In this document: one piece after another, positions 17,087 to 26,533 of the stretch
Layout: each line of letters opens with the position of its first letter
Numbering within the stretch: position 1 is the stretch's first letter
NCBI GenBank assembly: GCA_944326455.1
Contig: CALVEA010000007.1
Coordinates: forward strand, 37,689 to 101,688
Origin: Candidatus Gastranaerophilales bacterium
GTDB lineage: Bacteria > Cyanobacteriota > Vampirovibrionia > Gastranaerophilales > Gastranaerophilaceae
Direction of reading: 5' to 3'
DNA length: 64,000 bases
The notes under the pieces: model-generated
Seen by the model: the letters and a program-made list of their open reading frames with translations, nothing else
The model's database searches: none
Told to the model about the DNA's origin: nothing
Made by a program: the position numbers and the translations under genes

Positions 17087-17656
17087 ATGAGATTTGTTAA
17101 ATTAATTGCAAAAATAGCAACATGTTGGATTCTGGATAAAAAACTCAGAAAGAAACTGCGTTATCGTGTGAAAACGCGCCTATACGGTCAAAAAGTTTTC
17201 AAAAGAGCCAAAGCGATAGGTGAGAATTTATATCTTGGCAACTATTGTTCTGTCAATAAAAACACCTATCTTGGTCATGATGTGCACATGAATGGTTTGC
17301 AAATCCATGGCGGCGGAAAAGTCACCATAGGGAATTATTTTCATTCCGGTGTAGAATGTCTTATAATAGCACAGAATCACAACTATGAAGGTAAAAAAAT
17401 TCCATACGATGAAGCTTATGTCTACAAAGATATTGAAATAGGTGATTTTGTCTGGCTGGGTTCAAGAGTTATGATTCTTCCCGGAACAAAAATCGGCGAA
17501 GGTGCAATTATTCAAGGCGGAAGTGTTGTGCATGGAGAAATTCCGCCGTATGCTATTGCCGGAGGCAATCCTGCAAAAGTATTTAAATACAGAGATATTG
17601 AACATTTCAAGGAGCTTAAAGATAAAGGGGAATATTATTCTTTGTATTCAGAATAA
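17087..17656 (+). CDS. Hexapeptide-repeat acyltransferase (WbbJ/maltose O-acetyltransferase type)
   Basis: 189 residues. Left-handed beta-helix hexapeptide repeats run through the middle and C-terminal half (IGENLYLGNYCSV, IEIGDFVWLGSRVMILPGT, IGEGAIIQGGSVV), ending in the usual PPYAIAGGNPAKVFKYR. Such enzymes acetylate sugars of surface polysaccharides using acetyl-CoA. It is the first gene of a five-gene glycan operon. The basic N-terminal 40 residues are not part of the repeat fold and may bind membrane or a partner. Confidence 0.85.
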   Translation: MRFVKLIAKIATCWILDKKLRKKLRYRVKTRLYGQKVFKRAKAIGENLYLGNYCSVNKNTYLGHDVHMNGLQIHGGGKVTIGNYFHSGVECLIIAQNHNYEGKKIPYDEAYVYKDIEIGDFVWLGSRVMILPGTKIGEGAIIQGGSVVHGEIPPYAIAGGNPAKVFKYRDIEHFKELKDKGEYYSLYSE

Positions 17657-17660
17657 AAAT

Positions 17661-18572
17661 ATGACAGGAAGTAACATTTTTTTAGTATTCAATACAGCAT
17701 GTTTCGGAGATGTTCTTTTATGCAATACTCTCTGTCAAAATATCAAACGGATTTATCCGAATTCTAAAGTAGTGATGGTTGTAAACAAACCTTTTCTGGA
17801 AGCTGCTAAATACCAGAAAGATGTTGATGATGTGGTTGTTTTTGATAAAAATGGAGAACACAAAGGAATTAAAGGAATTCTCAAATTTATTGCAGATTTC
17901 CCATATAAAAAACCGTTTTGTTCATTTATAACATACACCAGCTGGAAAAATGCTCTGATTGCAAAGCTTCTGGGTTCTAAAAAAGTATGCATTTTAACTG
18001 ATAATTCAGTCAAACCGGTACAAAAACGAACAATGGAACTTCTGGTAAAAATTACCGGAGAACCGCTTAGGAACTTACCTATAAGATATATTGTTCAAGA
18101 TGAGCCGCCATCAAAGCTGGGATTGCGTTCAGGTGAAAAATATATCGGGCTTTGTACTCTGAGCAAACGTAAAGAAAAAGATATGCCGCTCAAAACTGCC
18201 ATTGAACTTATTAAAAAACTTTCTCAAGCCGGATATAAAACAATTTATCTGGGAGCAGGGGATTCTGCAATAAATTATGCTCAGGAACTTGAAAAGGCAG
18301 GATGTGATTTTATTAATCTAGTTAATAAAACTTCTATTTATGAGATGGCTTGTGTTCTAAAAACATGCCGTGTACTAGTAAGTATTGATACAGGCACTAT
18401 GCATCTTGGATGCGCACTTGATATTCCGCTCGTTTCTGTTTTCTACGAAAACAAAATGACCTATTACTGGGCGCCTGATGATAGAATTTATAATGTAAAA
18501 GTCATTAAAGAAAACCAATCCGCCGACAATATTTATGTTAAACTAATGGAACTATTAAATAAGGATAAATAA
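17661..18572 (+). CDS. Glycosyltransferase family 9 (heptosyltransferase-like)
   Basis: 303 residues of GT-B fold. The N-terminus NIFLVFNTACFGDVLLCNTL matches the start of ADP-heptose transferases. A later stretch (LVSIDTGTMHLGCALDIPLVSVFYEN) is the nucleotide-sugar site with its D-x-G-x-x-H motif. The open frame extends back to 17502 inside the previous gene. The ATG at 17661, 4 bp after that gene's stop, gives the family's normal start. It is probably a core lipopolysaccharide or surface-glycan transferase. Confidence 0.88.
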   Translation: MTGSNIFLVFNTACFGDVLLCNTLCQNIKRIYPNSKVVMVVNKPFLEAAKYQKDVDDVVVFDKNGEHKGIKGILKFIADFPYKKPFCSFITYTSWKNALIAKLLGSKKVCILTDNSVKPVQKRTMELLVKITGEPLRNLPIRYIVQDEPPSKLGLRSGEKYIGLCTLSKRKEKDMPLKTAIELIKKLSQAGYKTIYLGAGDSAINYAQELEKAGCDFINLVNKTSIYEMACVLKTCRVLVSIDTGTMHLGCALDIPLVSVFYENKMTYYWAPDDRIYNVKVIKENQSADNIYVKLMELLNKDK

Positions 18573-19460
18573 ATGCCAAAAGTTTCAATAATAACACCTG
18601 TTTATAATGGTGAACGTTTTATCGAACGGTATTTTGATATGGTCTTGAAATTCACTCATAAGGATTTGGAATTAATTATAGTTAATGATGCATCTACAGA
18701 CAATACAAATGAGATTATTGAACAAACAAAAGAAAAATTAATTAATAACGGCATTGAATTTAAGTATATTAGACTTGAAAAAAATGAAGGAGCTGCCGGA
18801 GCTATTAACCACGGATTACAAGAAGTTACCGGAGAATACTTATCTTGGCAAGATATTGATGATATTTATTATCCTGAATGTATTTCTAAATGTGTAGAAT
18901 ATTCTCAAATACATCCTGAATGTAAAATTATATTTACTAAATGCGCAATAGTTAAAGAAGATAATCTTGATGAAATTTTATCAATACGTCCCAGAAAAAA
19001 AATTAAGTATAAAAATCTCTTTTTAGATTATATTTTAGAAAAAAATGACTTTTTTTCTCCGCTTAGATTTGTAGAAACAAAAGCTTTATTCAGCGTGTTA
19101 AAGGACAGGTCTATCTATGTATCACAAGCAGGACAAAATTGGCAGATGTTTTTACCAATGTTATATGCATACCGCTGGGGATACATTGATGAAATACTGT
19201 CAAAATATGTTATTTATACACAATCACATTCTCATAGTATAAGTTATAATACCAATTATAATAAACACAAAGATATATTAATTAATACCATTGAACGCAT
19301 GAACATTCCGACATTCAAAAAAAGATTTTACCAACTTAGGATAAGGCTCAAGTATTTGAGAAAATCAATGAATAAATTACTGAGAATAAGTATCAATTTA
19401 AAATACAAAACTGTTATGATAAACATATTGAATCATAATTTCCAATGGAGGATTAAATGA
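18573..19460 (+). CDS. Glycosyltransferase family 2
   Basis: 295 residues. The GT-A start VSIITPVYNGERFIERYFDMV, VNDASTDNT and the aspartate pair QDIDDIYYP in place of DxD mark an inverting family 2 transferase. It begins immediately after the GT9 stop codon and its end overlaps the next gene by 4 bp (ATGA). The C-terminal 50 residues are Lys/Arg-rich, suggesting peripheral membrane association. The acceptor is unknown. Confidence 0.88.
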   Translation: MPKVSIITPVYNGERFIERYFDMVLKFTHKDLELIIVNDASTDNTNEIIEQTKEKLINNGIEFKYIRLEKNEGAAGAINHGLQEVTGEYLSWQDIDDIYYPECISKCVEYSQIHPECKIIFTKCAIVKEDNLDEILSIRPRKKIKYKNLFLDYILEKNDFFSPLRFVETKALFSVLKDRSIYVSQAGQNWQMFLPMLYAYRWGYIDEILSKYVIYTQSHSHSISYNTNYNKHKDILINTIERMNIPTFKKRFYQLRIRLKYLRKSMNKLLRISINLKYKTVMINILNHNFQWRIK

Positions 19461-21706
19461 AATTAATAACTGTACCGGAAAAATGCACAGGATGCGGAGC
19501 CTGCTTCAATGCATGCCCTGTCGGAGCAATTGAAATGAAGGAAAACGCTAATGGTTTTTTGTGCCCTGTTATTAATCAAGAAAAATGTATTGACTGTGGT
19601 TTATGTAAAAAAACTTGTCCGGCATTAAAAACATTTTCTGAATATTTATCTGAAAAAGAGCCGGATTTTGTATATGCTGCCGGAGCAAATGACAATATCC
19701 GAAATTTGAGTTCTTCCGGAGGAATATTTACCTTGCTTGCTCAAAGCATTTTGTCCGAAGGTGGGTATATCTGCGGAGCTGCTTTTTCTGACGATTTTAT
19801 GTCGGTAAAACATATAATAATTTCTGAAGAAAAGGATCTTGAAAAACTTCGTAGTTCAAAATATGTTCAAAGCGATACAAACACAGTTTATAAAGAAATT
19901 GAATCTTTATTAAAGCAAAACAAACTTGTTTTATTCTCAGGAACACCTTGCCAGGTTGATGGACTTAAAAACTATTTAAGAAAGGATTATGGAACTCTTT
20001 TAACTGTTGACTTATTATGTCATTCAACTCCATCTCCCGGAGTATGGCGGAAATACCTACAAGAAGAAAAAAAAGACAGAGAAATTAAGTCAATTAATTT
20101 TCGTTCCAAAGCTATCAGCTGGAATAAATTTTGTTTTGAAATTAATTATACAAATGGAGATATTTTGCGTGAACGTATTAGAAAAAATTGGTTTACAAAA
20201 GCATTCTTAGCAGACTTAATTTCAAGAAAAAGTTGTGAGGCTTGTAAATATACCTCCACCAAAAGAGTTTCCGATATAACTATTGGCGATTTTTGGAGAA
20301 TTAGAAAATTTGACAGGAAATTAGACGATGATAAAGGTTGTTCTCTTGTATTAACTAATACTCCTAAGGGAAATCTGTTTTTAGAAAAAATAAAAAATGA
20401 TTTACAATTTATCAGAAAGGTTCCAATAGAATATGCTATTAGGGGTAATGTTGTTTTAAATCGACCACATAAACCAAACAAAGATAGTTTGTTATTTTTT
20501 AAAAAATTTAACCAAATGAGTGTTATTCAGAATATTAAGAATATTTTCTCAAATAAATATGACGGTGTCATTGCTAATCTTTGGGACAGTGCAAATAATT
20601 ACGGAGCAACATTAACCGGTTATGCATTACAACGATATTTATTAGACAAAGGGCTTGATTGCAGACTTCTAAGTATTAGTCCGCAGCGTGCTATGCGTAA
20701 TAAAAATTCTTTTGTACGAAAATTCGCGGAGAAAAATCTTTATATAACACAACATGTCAAAAACCAACGAGCTTTATCTAAACTCAATCAATCTGCAGAA
20801 ATTTTTATTGTAGGTTCTGACCAGATATTCAAAGCCCATTGTATGAAAAAGTACTTTAATCAGTTTCTGCTTCCTTATACAGATTTTTCCAAGAGAAGAA
20901 TTGCTTTTTCTGCGAGTTTTGGTAAAGATTCTTTTGATGCTGATGATAGAGACAAATATATTATTTCAAAATATCTTAAACGTTTTGACGGTATTTCCGT
21001 CAGAGAAGATTCCGGAGTAAATATTTGCAAAAATGATTTTGGAATAGAGGCAGTACATATTCTCGACCCTGTATTCCTTGTAGATAGAGAACAATTCTTG
21101 AAGTTTGTTGACAAAAACTGTGAAAAATACAAAGACAAACTTGTTTGCATGGTCTTAGATTCTTCTAAAGATTTCCGTCAGGCAATAGATAGACTCTCAA
21201 AGGAACTTAATACAGAAGTCATAAATATTCTTGGTAAAAATTTATCAATAGAAGAATTTTTAACTGCTATTTATACTTCAAAGTATTTTTTAACAGATTC
21301 CTTCCATGGGACATGTTTTGCCATACTCTTCCATAAAAATTTTATTACACTAAAAAATGAAGACCGCGGCAAAGCAAGATTTGATTCTTTGGTTAATACA
21401 TTCAATATGGAAGAATGTTTTGTCAGAACTATTAATGAACTTTCCTCATTCAAGTTCAATCAAAACCATGATTGGGAAAAAGTTGAAGAAAAAATTTCTT
21501 CTGAAAAACAAAAAGCTGATAATTGGCTGGCAAAAATTTTGTCATCTCAACGTACAGCAGAAATGGTAGGAAATGAATTTGATGTTATGAAGTATTCAAA
21601 AGAGAAATTATTTAAGCGTAAAATAACAGGCTTTTCTAAAACACAAATAGGAAACAGAACTACTATAAGATTTCTGGGAATAAAAATTAGTTTTAAAAGG
21701 AAATAA
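19457..21706 (+). CDS. Fusion: ferredoxin/FrhB-like domain plus polysaccharide pyruvyl transferase
   Basis: 749 residues. Two 4Fe-4S motifs stand at C10/C13/C16/C20 and C44/C47/C50/C54. Next comes a coenzyme F420 hydrogenase beta-subunit (FrhB)-like region, about 75-345 (SSGGIFTLLAQSIL, FSGTPCQVDGLKNYL, DLLCHSTPSPGVW). The C-terminal half, about 370-690, looks like a CsaB/WcaK-type polysaccharide pyruvyl transferase (NLWDSANNYGATLTGYALQ, SDQIF, TDSFHGTCFAILF). As I recall, these two families are usually neighbouring genes in polysaccharide loci of gut bacteria; here they are one chain. Likely role: redox-linked pyruvylation of the surface glycan. The donor and true redox partner are unknown. 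Confidence 0.82.
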   Translation: MKLITVPEKCTGCGACFNACPVGAIEMKENANGFLCPVINQEKCIDCGLCKKTCPALKTFSEYLSEKEPDFVYAAGANDNIRNLSSSGGIFTLLAQSILSEGGYICGAAFSDDFMSVKHIIISEEKDLEKLRSSKYVQSDTNTVYKEIESLLKQNKLVLFSGTPCQVDGLKNYLRKDYGTLLTVDLLCHSTPSPGVWRKYLQEEKKDREIKSINFRSKAISWNKFCFEINYTNGDILRERIRKNWFTKAFLADLISRKSCEACKYTSTKRVSDITIGDFWRIRKFDRKLDDDKGCSLVLTNTPKGNLFLEKIKNDLQFIRKVPIEYAIRGNVVLNRPHKPNKDSLLFFKKFNQMSVIQNIKNIFSNKYDGVIANLWDSANNYGATLTGYALQRYLLDKGLDCRLLSISPQRAMRNKNSFVRKFAEKNLYITQHVKNQRALSKLNQSAEIFIVGSDQIFKAHCMKKYFNQFLLPYTDFSKRRIAFSASFGKDSFDADDRDKYIISKYLKRFDGISVREDSGVNICKNDFGIEAVHILDPVFLVDREQFLKFVDKNCEKYKDKLVCMVLDSSKDFRQAIDRLSKELNTEVINILGKNLSIEEFLTAIYTSKYFLTDSFHGTCFAILFHKNFITLKNEDRGKARFDSLVNTFNMEECFVRTINELSSFKFNQNHDWEKVEEKISSEKQKADNWLAKILSSQRTAEMVGNEFDVMKYSKEKLFKRKITGFSKTQIGNRTTIRFLGIKISFKRK

Positions 21707-21707
21707 A

Positions 21708-22607
21708 ATGAATAAAATAATACCTGTAGTAATGGCTTTTGACAGTAGAATATTGCTTGGTGCTGCTATTACAATAAAGAGCATAATAGACAATGCTAAT
21801 GAAAACACTATATACGACTTTCGAATCTTGCATTCAGACATATCAGAAAAGAACCAGAAAAACCTTAATAAGTTAATCCAAGAAACACCGCACAAACTCA
21901 AGTTTCATTACATTAACCCTAAAAGATTTGAAGGTGCACCGCGCAATAAAGGCAGCTGGACGGAAATTGTGTATTACAGACTTTTAATACCGGAGATTCT
22001 TACAGAATATGACAAAGCTATATATACAGATGTTGATGTATTTGTAAAAGAAGACTTGTCAGAAATTTATAATACAGATATTGAAGATTATGAATATGCT
22101 GCAGTGCCAACATGTAAAACAGCCATTATAAGACAGTACAATCCTAAAAGGTTTTTCCCTGAAAATAAAAATGAGTTGAACTATGCGTCAGGATTTATTC
22201 TTTTCAATAATAAACTTATGCGCCGGGAAAAAATGGTTGACAAATTCTTTGGCACCATAAGAAGTTTTGGCAATCGCCTTGTTTTCTTTGATATGGATAC
22301 GCTTCATCTTACCTGTCACAAAATTAAAGAACTGCCGTTAAAATATTGTGTTTTTGAAACAATTTATGAATATACTGATTTCACAAAAGCTTCTGAATAT
22401 AAATACCTGACAACTGTATATTCTGATGAAGAGATTAGAGCTGCAAAAAATAAACCGGCAATAATTCACTATGCAGGCAAAATGAAAAAACCTTGGCAAA
22501 GAAAGTGGAATCCTTGGTATTACAAAGAGTATTTACAAAAAATTCCTAAGGAACTCAGAAAATTTACTTTTCGAGATATCAGAAAAATTATTTTTTCAAA
22601 AATTTAA
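21708..22607 (+). CDS. Glycosyltransferase family 8
   Basis: 299 residues. IIPVVMAFDSRILLGAAITIKSII, the metal-binding D-V-D of IYTDVDVFV and the late HYAGKMKKPWQ motif are typical of retaining GT8 enzymes (LgtC/RfaI/general stress type). It starts one base after the fusion gene's stop and closes the operon. Galactose or glucose from UDP-sugar is the usual donor in the family. Confidence 0.9.
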   Translation: MNKIIPVVMAFDSRILLGAAITIKSIIDNANENTIYDFRILHSDISEKNQKNLNKLIQETPHKLKFHYINPKRFEGAPRNKGSWTEIVYYRLLIPEILTEYDKAIYTDVDVFVKEDLSEIYNTDIEDYEYAAVPTCKTAIIRQYNPKRFFPENKNELNYASGFILFNNKLMRREKMVDKFFGTIRSFGNRLVFFDMDTLHLTCHKIKELPLKYCVFETIYEYTDFTKASEYKYLTTVYSDEEIRAAKNKPAIIHYAGKMKKPWQRKWNPWYYKEYLQKIPKELRKFTFRDIRKIIFSKI

Positions 22608-22692
22608 TTTGTATACCTAACCAAAAAGAAACCAAGCTGGGTATATTTGCCCAACACAGCTGAAAGGGGGAAAAAGCAACACATCACCCCTT

Positions 22693-22712
22693 CCCTCTCC
22701 CCAAGGAGAGGG
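22693..22712. terminator. Hairpin after the glycan operon
   Basis: CCCTCTCC/GGAGAGGG perfect 8-bp stem with loop CCAA. It has no T-run, so it may be a repeat-family palindrome rather than a terminator; similar CTCCC/GGGAG hairpins follow the octamer arrays. Confidence 0.45.
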
Positions 22713-22752
22713 AGATAAAACAACAGAGAGCTAAAGAACGAAAGGCAAAGTA

Positions 22753-24057
22753 ATGAAACTCAACGAAATAATCAAAGCCGTAAACCCTAAAATCTTAAAA
22801 GGAAGTAATGACGATTTGGATGTTAATATTTCAACCGATACAAGGACAATATCAAACGGAGATTTCTATTTACCTTTAAAAGGCGCCTCTTTTGACGGAG
22901 AAAAGTTCATACCTCAAGCAATCGAAAAAGGGGCTGTAGGATGTTTTACCACCTATGCTGAGGTTCACGGTATAACTTTTCAGGTTCCCGATACTCTTGA
23001 GGCTTATCTCAAACTCGCTAATTACAGAAGAAATAAACTTAATTTTACTGTTGTTGCTATAACAGGAAGTTCCGGAAAAACTACCACAAAGGAGCTTGTC
23101 TCATCTGTTTTATCGGAAAGATTTAAAACTTTTAAAACCCCCCTTAACCATAATAACGAAATCGGTTTTTGCCAAACAATTTTTGAAGCGCCTGACGATA
23201 CGGAAGTTCTCGTGCTTGAGATGGGTATGAGAGGATTAGGAGAAATTGAACTTCTTTCCAAATACTCGGAGCCTGATATTACAATTATATCCAATGTCGG
23301 AACGGCTCATATAGGCAGACTCGGCTCAAGAGAAAATATAGCAAAAGCCAAATGTGAAATAGTTAAGTATCAGCGCGGAAATACCTTTATAGCTCATGAT
23401 GATGACCTAATCAAAAATACAGTAGAATTTTCCGGCGAGAAAATTTACTACTCAATTGAAGATGTAAAAATTTTAGAAAAAACAGCTAATTATTCTAAAT
23501 TTGAATACAAGGGAACAGTATATGAATTAAATACCGGCGGGGATTATAATATTGAAAACTCTCTTGCTGCAATTAATGCCGGTTTAAAACTCGGGATGAA
23601 AGAAGAAGAAATTCAAAAAGGCTTGAAAAAATATCATCCTATTGAAAAGCGCTGGGAAGCTGTAAATGCAGGAGGCTTTGAGATAATAAACGACAGTTAC
23701 AATGCCAATCCTGAATCTATGAAAGCTTTTGTTGACACTATTTTTGAACTTTATAAAGATTACACCCTTGTCCTCGCCGATATGGGAGAACTTGGAGAAA
23801 ATGAAATTCAGTATCATAAAGAATTAGGGCAGTATATTAATGAACATAAACTTTTAAACCCTGATTCCGTAATTATTTCAATAGGAAATCTCTCGAAATA
23901 TATAACCGATGAAATAAAAAATGCAACCGGCAAGCATTTTACTGATATTGAAAGTGCCGCAAAATATATAAAAAGTTGTGTACCGGCTTCAAAACCCCTG
24001 TTTTTAAAGGGTTCCAGAAGCATGAAATTGGAAAACCTGATAAGCGCTCTTAGCTAA
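22753..24057 (+). CDS. murF: UDP-N-acetylmuramoyl-tripeptide--D-alanyl-D-alanine ligase
   Basis: It adds D-Ala-D-Ala to complete the peptidoglycan pentapeptide precursor. The ATP loop GSSGKTT is at residues 105-111. NHNNEIG, EMGMRGLGEIE and NDSYNANPESM are MurF signatures. 434 residues is normal. It stands apart from murE (8186-9658), so the mur genes are scattered. A structured element starts right after the stop. Confidence 0.96.
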   Translation: MKLNEIIKAVNPKILKGSNDDLDVNISTDTRTISNGDFYLPLKGASFDGEKFIPQAIEKGAVGCFTTYAEVHGITFQVPDTLEAYLKLANYRRNKLNFTVVAITGSSGKTTTKELVSSVLSERFKTFKTPLNHNNEIGFCQTIFEAPDDTEVLVLEMGMRGLGEIELLSKYSEPDITIISNVGTAHIGRLGSRENIAKAKCEIVKYQRGNTFIAHDDDLIKNTVEFSGEKIYYSIEDVKILEKTANYSKFEYKGTVYELNTGGDYNIENSLAAINAGLKLGMKEEEIQKGLKKYHPIEKRWEAVNAGGFEIINDSYNANPESMKAFVDTIFELYKDYTLVLADMGELGENEIQYHKELGQYINEHKLLNPDSVIISIGNLSKYITDEIKNATGKHFTDIESAAKYIKSCVPASKPLFLKGSRSMKLENLISALS

Positions 24058-24161
24058 GCATGCCTACATCTTTACAAAACTTAATCTCAAATCCACAACA
24101 TGCAAACATGCCAGAGACATGGGTTTGCATGCTTTTAGACCATTCAAACCATGTAGGCATG
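24058..24161. repeat. Nested inverted repeats rich in CATG
   Basis: Outer arms CATGCCTACAT (24059-24069) and ATGTAGGCATG (24151-24161). Inner arms CATGCAAAC (24099-24107) and GTTTGCATG (24123-24131). CATG occurs seven times within about 105 bp directly after the murF stop. No T-run follows, so a simple terminator is unlikely. Confidence 0.75.
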
Positions 24162-24251
24162 GGCATTTAATATACTCAAAACGGCTTAAGGTCAATAGAT
24201 ACAGGAGTTTTAATATATGTAAAAATGTGTTTACAATTGAATTGTGATGGG

Positions 24252-24279
24252 TTGTAAATGTGCTCTTAAGCCATATAAT
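24252..24279 (+). promoter_or_regulatory. Promoter of the small Cys-rich protein
   Basis: TTGTAA (24252-24257), 16-bp spacer, TATAAT (24274-24279). It leaves a leader of about 70 nt with an AT-rich hairpin (GTAG...CTAC, about 24286-24310). Confidence 0.6.
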
Positions 24280-24356
24280 AGAAGAGTAGTTGAAATTTTA
24301 AAAATTCTACATTGGGGAATATAAAAAGCACGTGATGTGTATTTTTGGAGGAATCA

Positions 24357-24572
24357 GTGTTTAAAAGTCGTGATATGGGAAGAGCTATTGCCGTTAAAAG
24401 GTGGACGCCGACGGCATTAGAATGTTATAAAAGAGGCTGTAATTGTGACGGATGTTTTTACAGCGATTTTTTTAGCGCAACGGCGCAAAAATGTCAGATG
24501 AAAGCTGCCGTTCTTGAACTTGTAAGAACTATAGGCGCGCCAAACGTCGAACTTCCGCAAATTTTAGAATAA
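24357..24572 (+). CDS. Small conserved-looking Cys-rich protein
   Basis: 71 residues with the pattern W-T-P-T-A-x-x-C-Y-K-R-G-C-x-C-x-x-C-F-Y and a further Cys 12 residues later, which suggests a small metal-binding fold. I choose the GTG at 24357 because GGAGG (24347-24351) sits 5 nt upstream; the frame itself opens at a TTG at 24345 inside that site. It has its own promoter. Function unknown; a regulator or zinc-ribbon accessory protein is possible. Confidence 0.65.
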   Translation: MFKSRDMGRAIAVKRWTPTALECYKRGCNCDGCFYSDFFSATAQKCQMKAAVLELVRTIGAPNVELPQILE

Positions 24573-24681
24573 TACCTCCTTATTTTTATGAACATATTTT
24601 TTGAGAGAAAAGTGTTGTCAAGCACTTTAAAAATGTTCTGAAATGTTGTACAATAGAAAGGTAGCACATTAGGAGGTGTAA

Positions 24682-25041
24682 ATGTATATACACGTAAATG
24701 GTAAAAACATTGAGATTACTGACGCTATCAAAGCTTACGTCAAAGAAAAACTCGGCAAAGTGACCAATCATTATGACCAAATTACAGGTATTGACGTAAT
24801 GCTTTCAGTCATCAAAAACCCTGCAGCAACAGGCAAACATGTTGCAGAAGTTTCCTGCAAAATGAACACCGGTGTTGTTCGCTGCGAAGAGTCTGCTGAA
24901 TCTATGTATGCAAGTATCGACCTTCTTGCAGACAAGCTCGACAGACAAGTTAAAAAGTTTAAAAATAAGGCTCTGTATTCCGACAAGTCTACAATCCGTA
25001 ATTCGGAAGAGATAGCGGAAGAAGAAGCTGTAGAAAGTTAA
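24682..25041 (+). CDS. hpf: Ribosome hibernation promoting factor, short form
   Basis: 119 residues with the beta-alpha-beta-beta-beta-alpha fold of the HPF/YfiA family (MYIHVNGKNIEITDAIKAYVKEKLGKV, YASIDLLADKLDRQVKKFKNK). It binds the 30S decoding centre and silences ribosomes in starvation or stationary phase. It lacks the C-terminal dimerisation domain of long HPF (cyanobacterial LrtA is long), so it should work as a short form needing an RMF-like partner or acting alone. AGGAGGT precedes the ATG. Confidence 0.92.
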   Translation: MYIHVNGKNIEITDAIKAYVKEKLGKVTNHYDQITGIDVMLSVIKNPAATGKHVAEVSCKMNTGVVRCEESAESMYASIDLLADKLDRQVKKFKNKALYSDKSTIRNSEEIAEEEAVES

Positions 25042-25079
25042 TATTTAAGCAAAATATGCGGGCAAATTGGTGAAATAAA

Positions 25080-25874
25080 ATGATTAACGGTAAAAAAGTT
25101 ATTGTAATAATGCCTGCATACAATGCAGAAAAAACTTTAGAAAAAACTTATAATGAGATTTATCAAAATTTCGTCGACGAGGTTATTCTTGTCGACGATT
25201 TCTCTTATGATGAGACAAAAGAGATTGCTAAAAGACTGGATATAACTACAATCGTTCATGAAAAGAATCTCGGATACGGCGGGAATCAAAAATCTTGTTA
25301 TCGTGCTGCTCTGAAAGCCGGTGCTGATATCGTAATTATGCTCCATCCTGATTATCAGTATACGCCAAAACTTATTCCTGCAATTGCCTCTATGATGGCA
25401 TTTGATGAGTATGACGCAGTTATAGCTTCAAGAATGCTCGGAAATTCAGCTCTCAAAGGTGGTATGCCGTTATACAAATTTATCTCTAACAGATTTTTGA
25501 CTGAATTCCAGAACATTGTTATAGGAGAAAAACTATCTGAATATCACACGGGTTTCAGGGGATTTACCCGAAAGATTTTAGAAACTTTACCTCTGGAAGA
25601 TTGCAGTAATGATTTTATTTTTGATAACCAGATGCTTGCGCTTATATTGTTTAACGGATATAAAATAGGTGAAATTTCTTGTCCTACCAAGTATTTTAAA
25701 GAAGCTTCTTCAATAAATTTTATCCGTTCCTGCAAATACGGACTTGAAGTTTTATTAGTCAGCTTAAAATACAGATTTGCTAAGCTGGGATTTCCTGTGA
25801 AATTATTCACAAAAGAAGGGAAAAAGCTTGAGTTTGATAAAGAATTGAATTACTACAATAAAAGGGGTGGATAA
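25080..25874 (+). CDS. Glycosyltransferase family 2, polyprenol-phosphate sugar transferase type
   Basis: 264 residues. [42 protein letters not shown] and the later [14 protein letters not shown] resemble dolichyl/undecaprenyl-phosphate mannose or glucose synthase-like enzymes. It has no long membrane segments. It lies between hpf and rdgB with a 2-bp gap to rdgB, so the two are probably co-transcribed. Confidence 0.88.
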   Translation: MINGKKVIVIMPAYNAEKTLEKTYNEIYQNFVDEVILVDDFSYDETKEIAKRLDITTIVHEKNLGYGGNQKSCYRAALKAGADIVIMLHPDYQYTPKLIPAIASMMAFDEYDAVIASRMLGNSALKGGMPLYKFISNRFLTEFQNIVIGEKLSEYHTGFRGFTRKILETLPLEDCSNDFIFDNQMLALILFNGYKIGEISCPTKYFKEASSINFIRSCKYGLEVLLVSLKYRFAKLGFPVKLFTKEGKKLEFDKELNYYNKRGG

Positions 25875-25876
25875 AA

Positions 25877-26446
25877 TTGAAAATAGTTTTAGGAACATCA
25901 AACCCGAATAAAGTCAGAGAAATAAATGAAATGGTTACCGGCACGGGAATAGAATTTATTCTTCCGCCGGAAGGGTTTGACCCGATTGAAGACGGAGAGA
26001 CTTTTGAAGAAAATTCTCTTATAAAAGCGCGCGCTGCCTGGAAAATTTCCGGAAACTGGGCATTAGCCGATGATTCAGGTCTATGTATAAAATCATTGGA
26101 CGGTGCTCCCGGAATTCATTCCGCAAGATATGCAGAAACTCCGCAAAAACGTATAGACAGAGTGCTAGAGGAGCTTACGGGAGTTAAAGACAGGGAAGCA
26201 TATTTTGAGTGCTGTATGACTTTAATTAACCCAAAAGGCGAGATTGCAAAAGTTTCCGTCGGTATTTGCGAGGGTTCAATTGTCGAAAAACAACGCGGAA
26301 CCCACGGCTTTGGCTATGACCCGATTTTCCTGCTAAAAAATTCTGACAAAACCATGGCTGAACTTGAAGATGAAGAGAAAAACAGGGTTTCTCATCGTTC
26401 AAAAGCTCTGGCAGGAATTCTGGAATGCCTCTCAAACAACGTCTAA
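25877..26446 (+). CDS. rdgB: XTP/dITP diphosphatase (non-canonical purine NTP pyrophosphatase)
   Basis: 189 residues. It hydrolyses ITP, dITP and XTP to monophosphates, keeping deaminated purines out of nucleic acids. Substrate motif TSNPNK at the N-terminus, ADDSGL with the catalytic aspartates, GFGYDPIF, and SHRSKAL at the C-terminus. The start codon is TTG at 25877, with GGGGTGG as ribosome site and the expected MKIVLGTSN start. Confidence 0.95.
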   Translation: MKIVLGTSNPNKVREINEMVTGTGIEFILPPEGFDPIEDGETFEENSLIKARAAWKISGNWALADDSGLCIKSLDGAPGIHSARYAETPQKRIDRVLEELTGVKDREAYFECCMTLINPKGEIAKVSVGICEGSIVEKQRGTHGFGYDPIFLLKNSDKTMAELEDEEKNRVSHRSKALAGILECLSNNV

Positions 26447-26533
26447 TAGAGATTTTTGGCAGGCTTGCCCAAATTTCCTGTTTGTGATAGTATCAAGGAA
26501 AATAGATAGTAATTACGCAGTTAAGGAGCAAGT

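Noticed and set aside
17502..17660. Longer N-terminus of the GT9 gene
   Set aside because: The extension lies inside the acetyltransferase gene, and the family's start aligns with the ATG at 17661.
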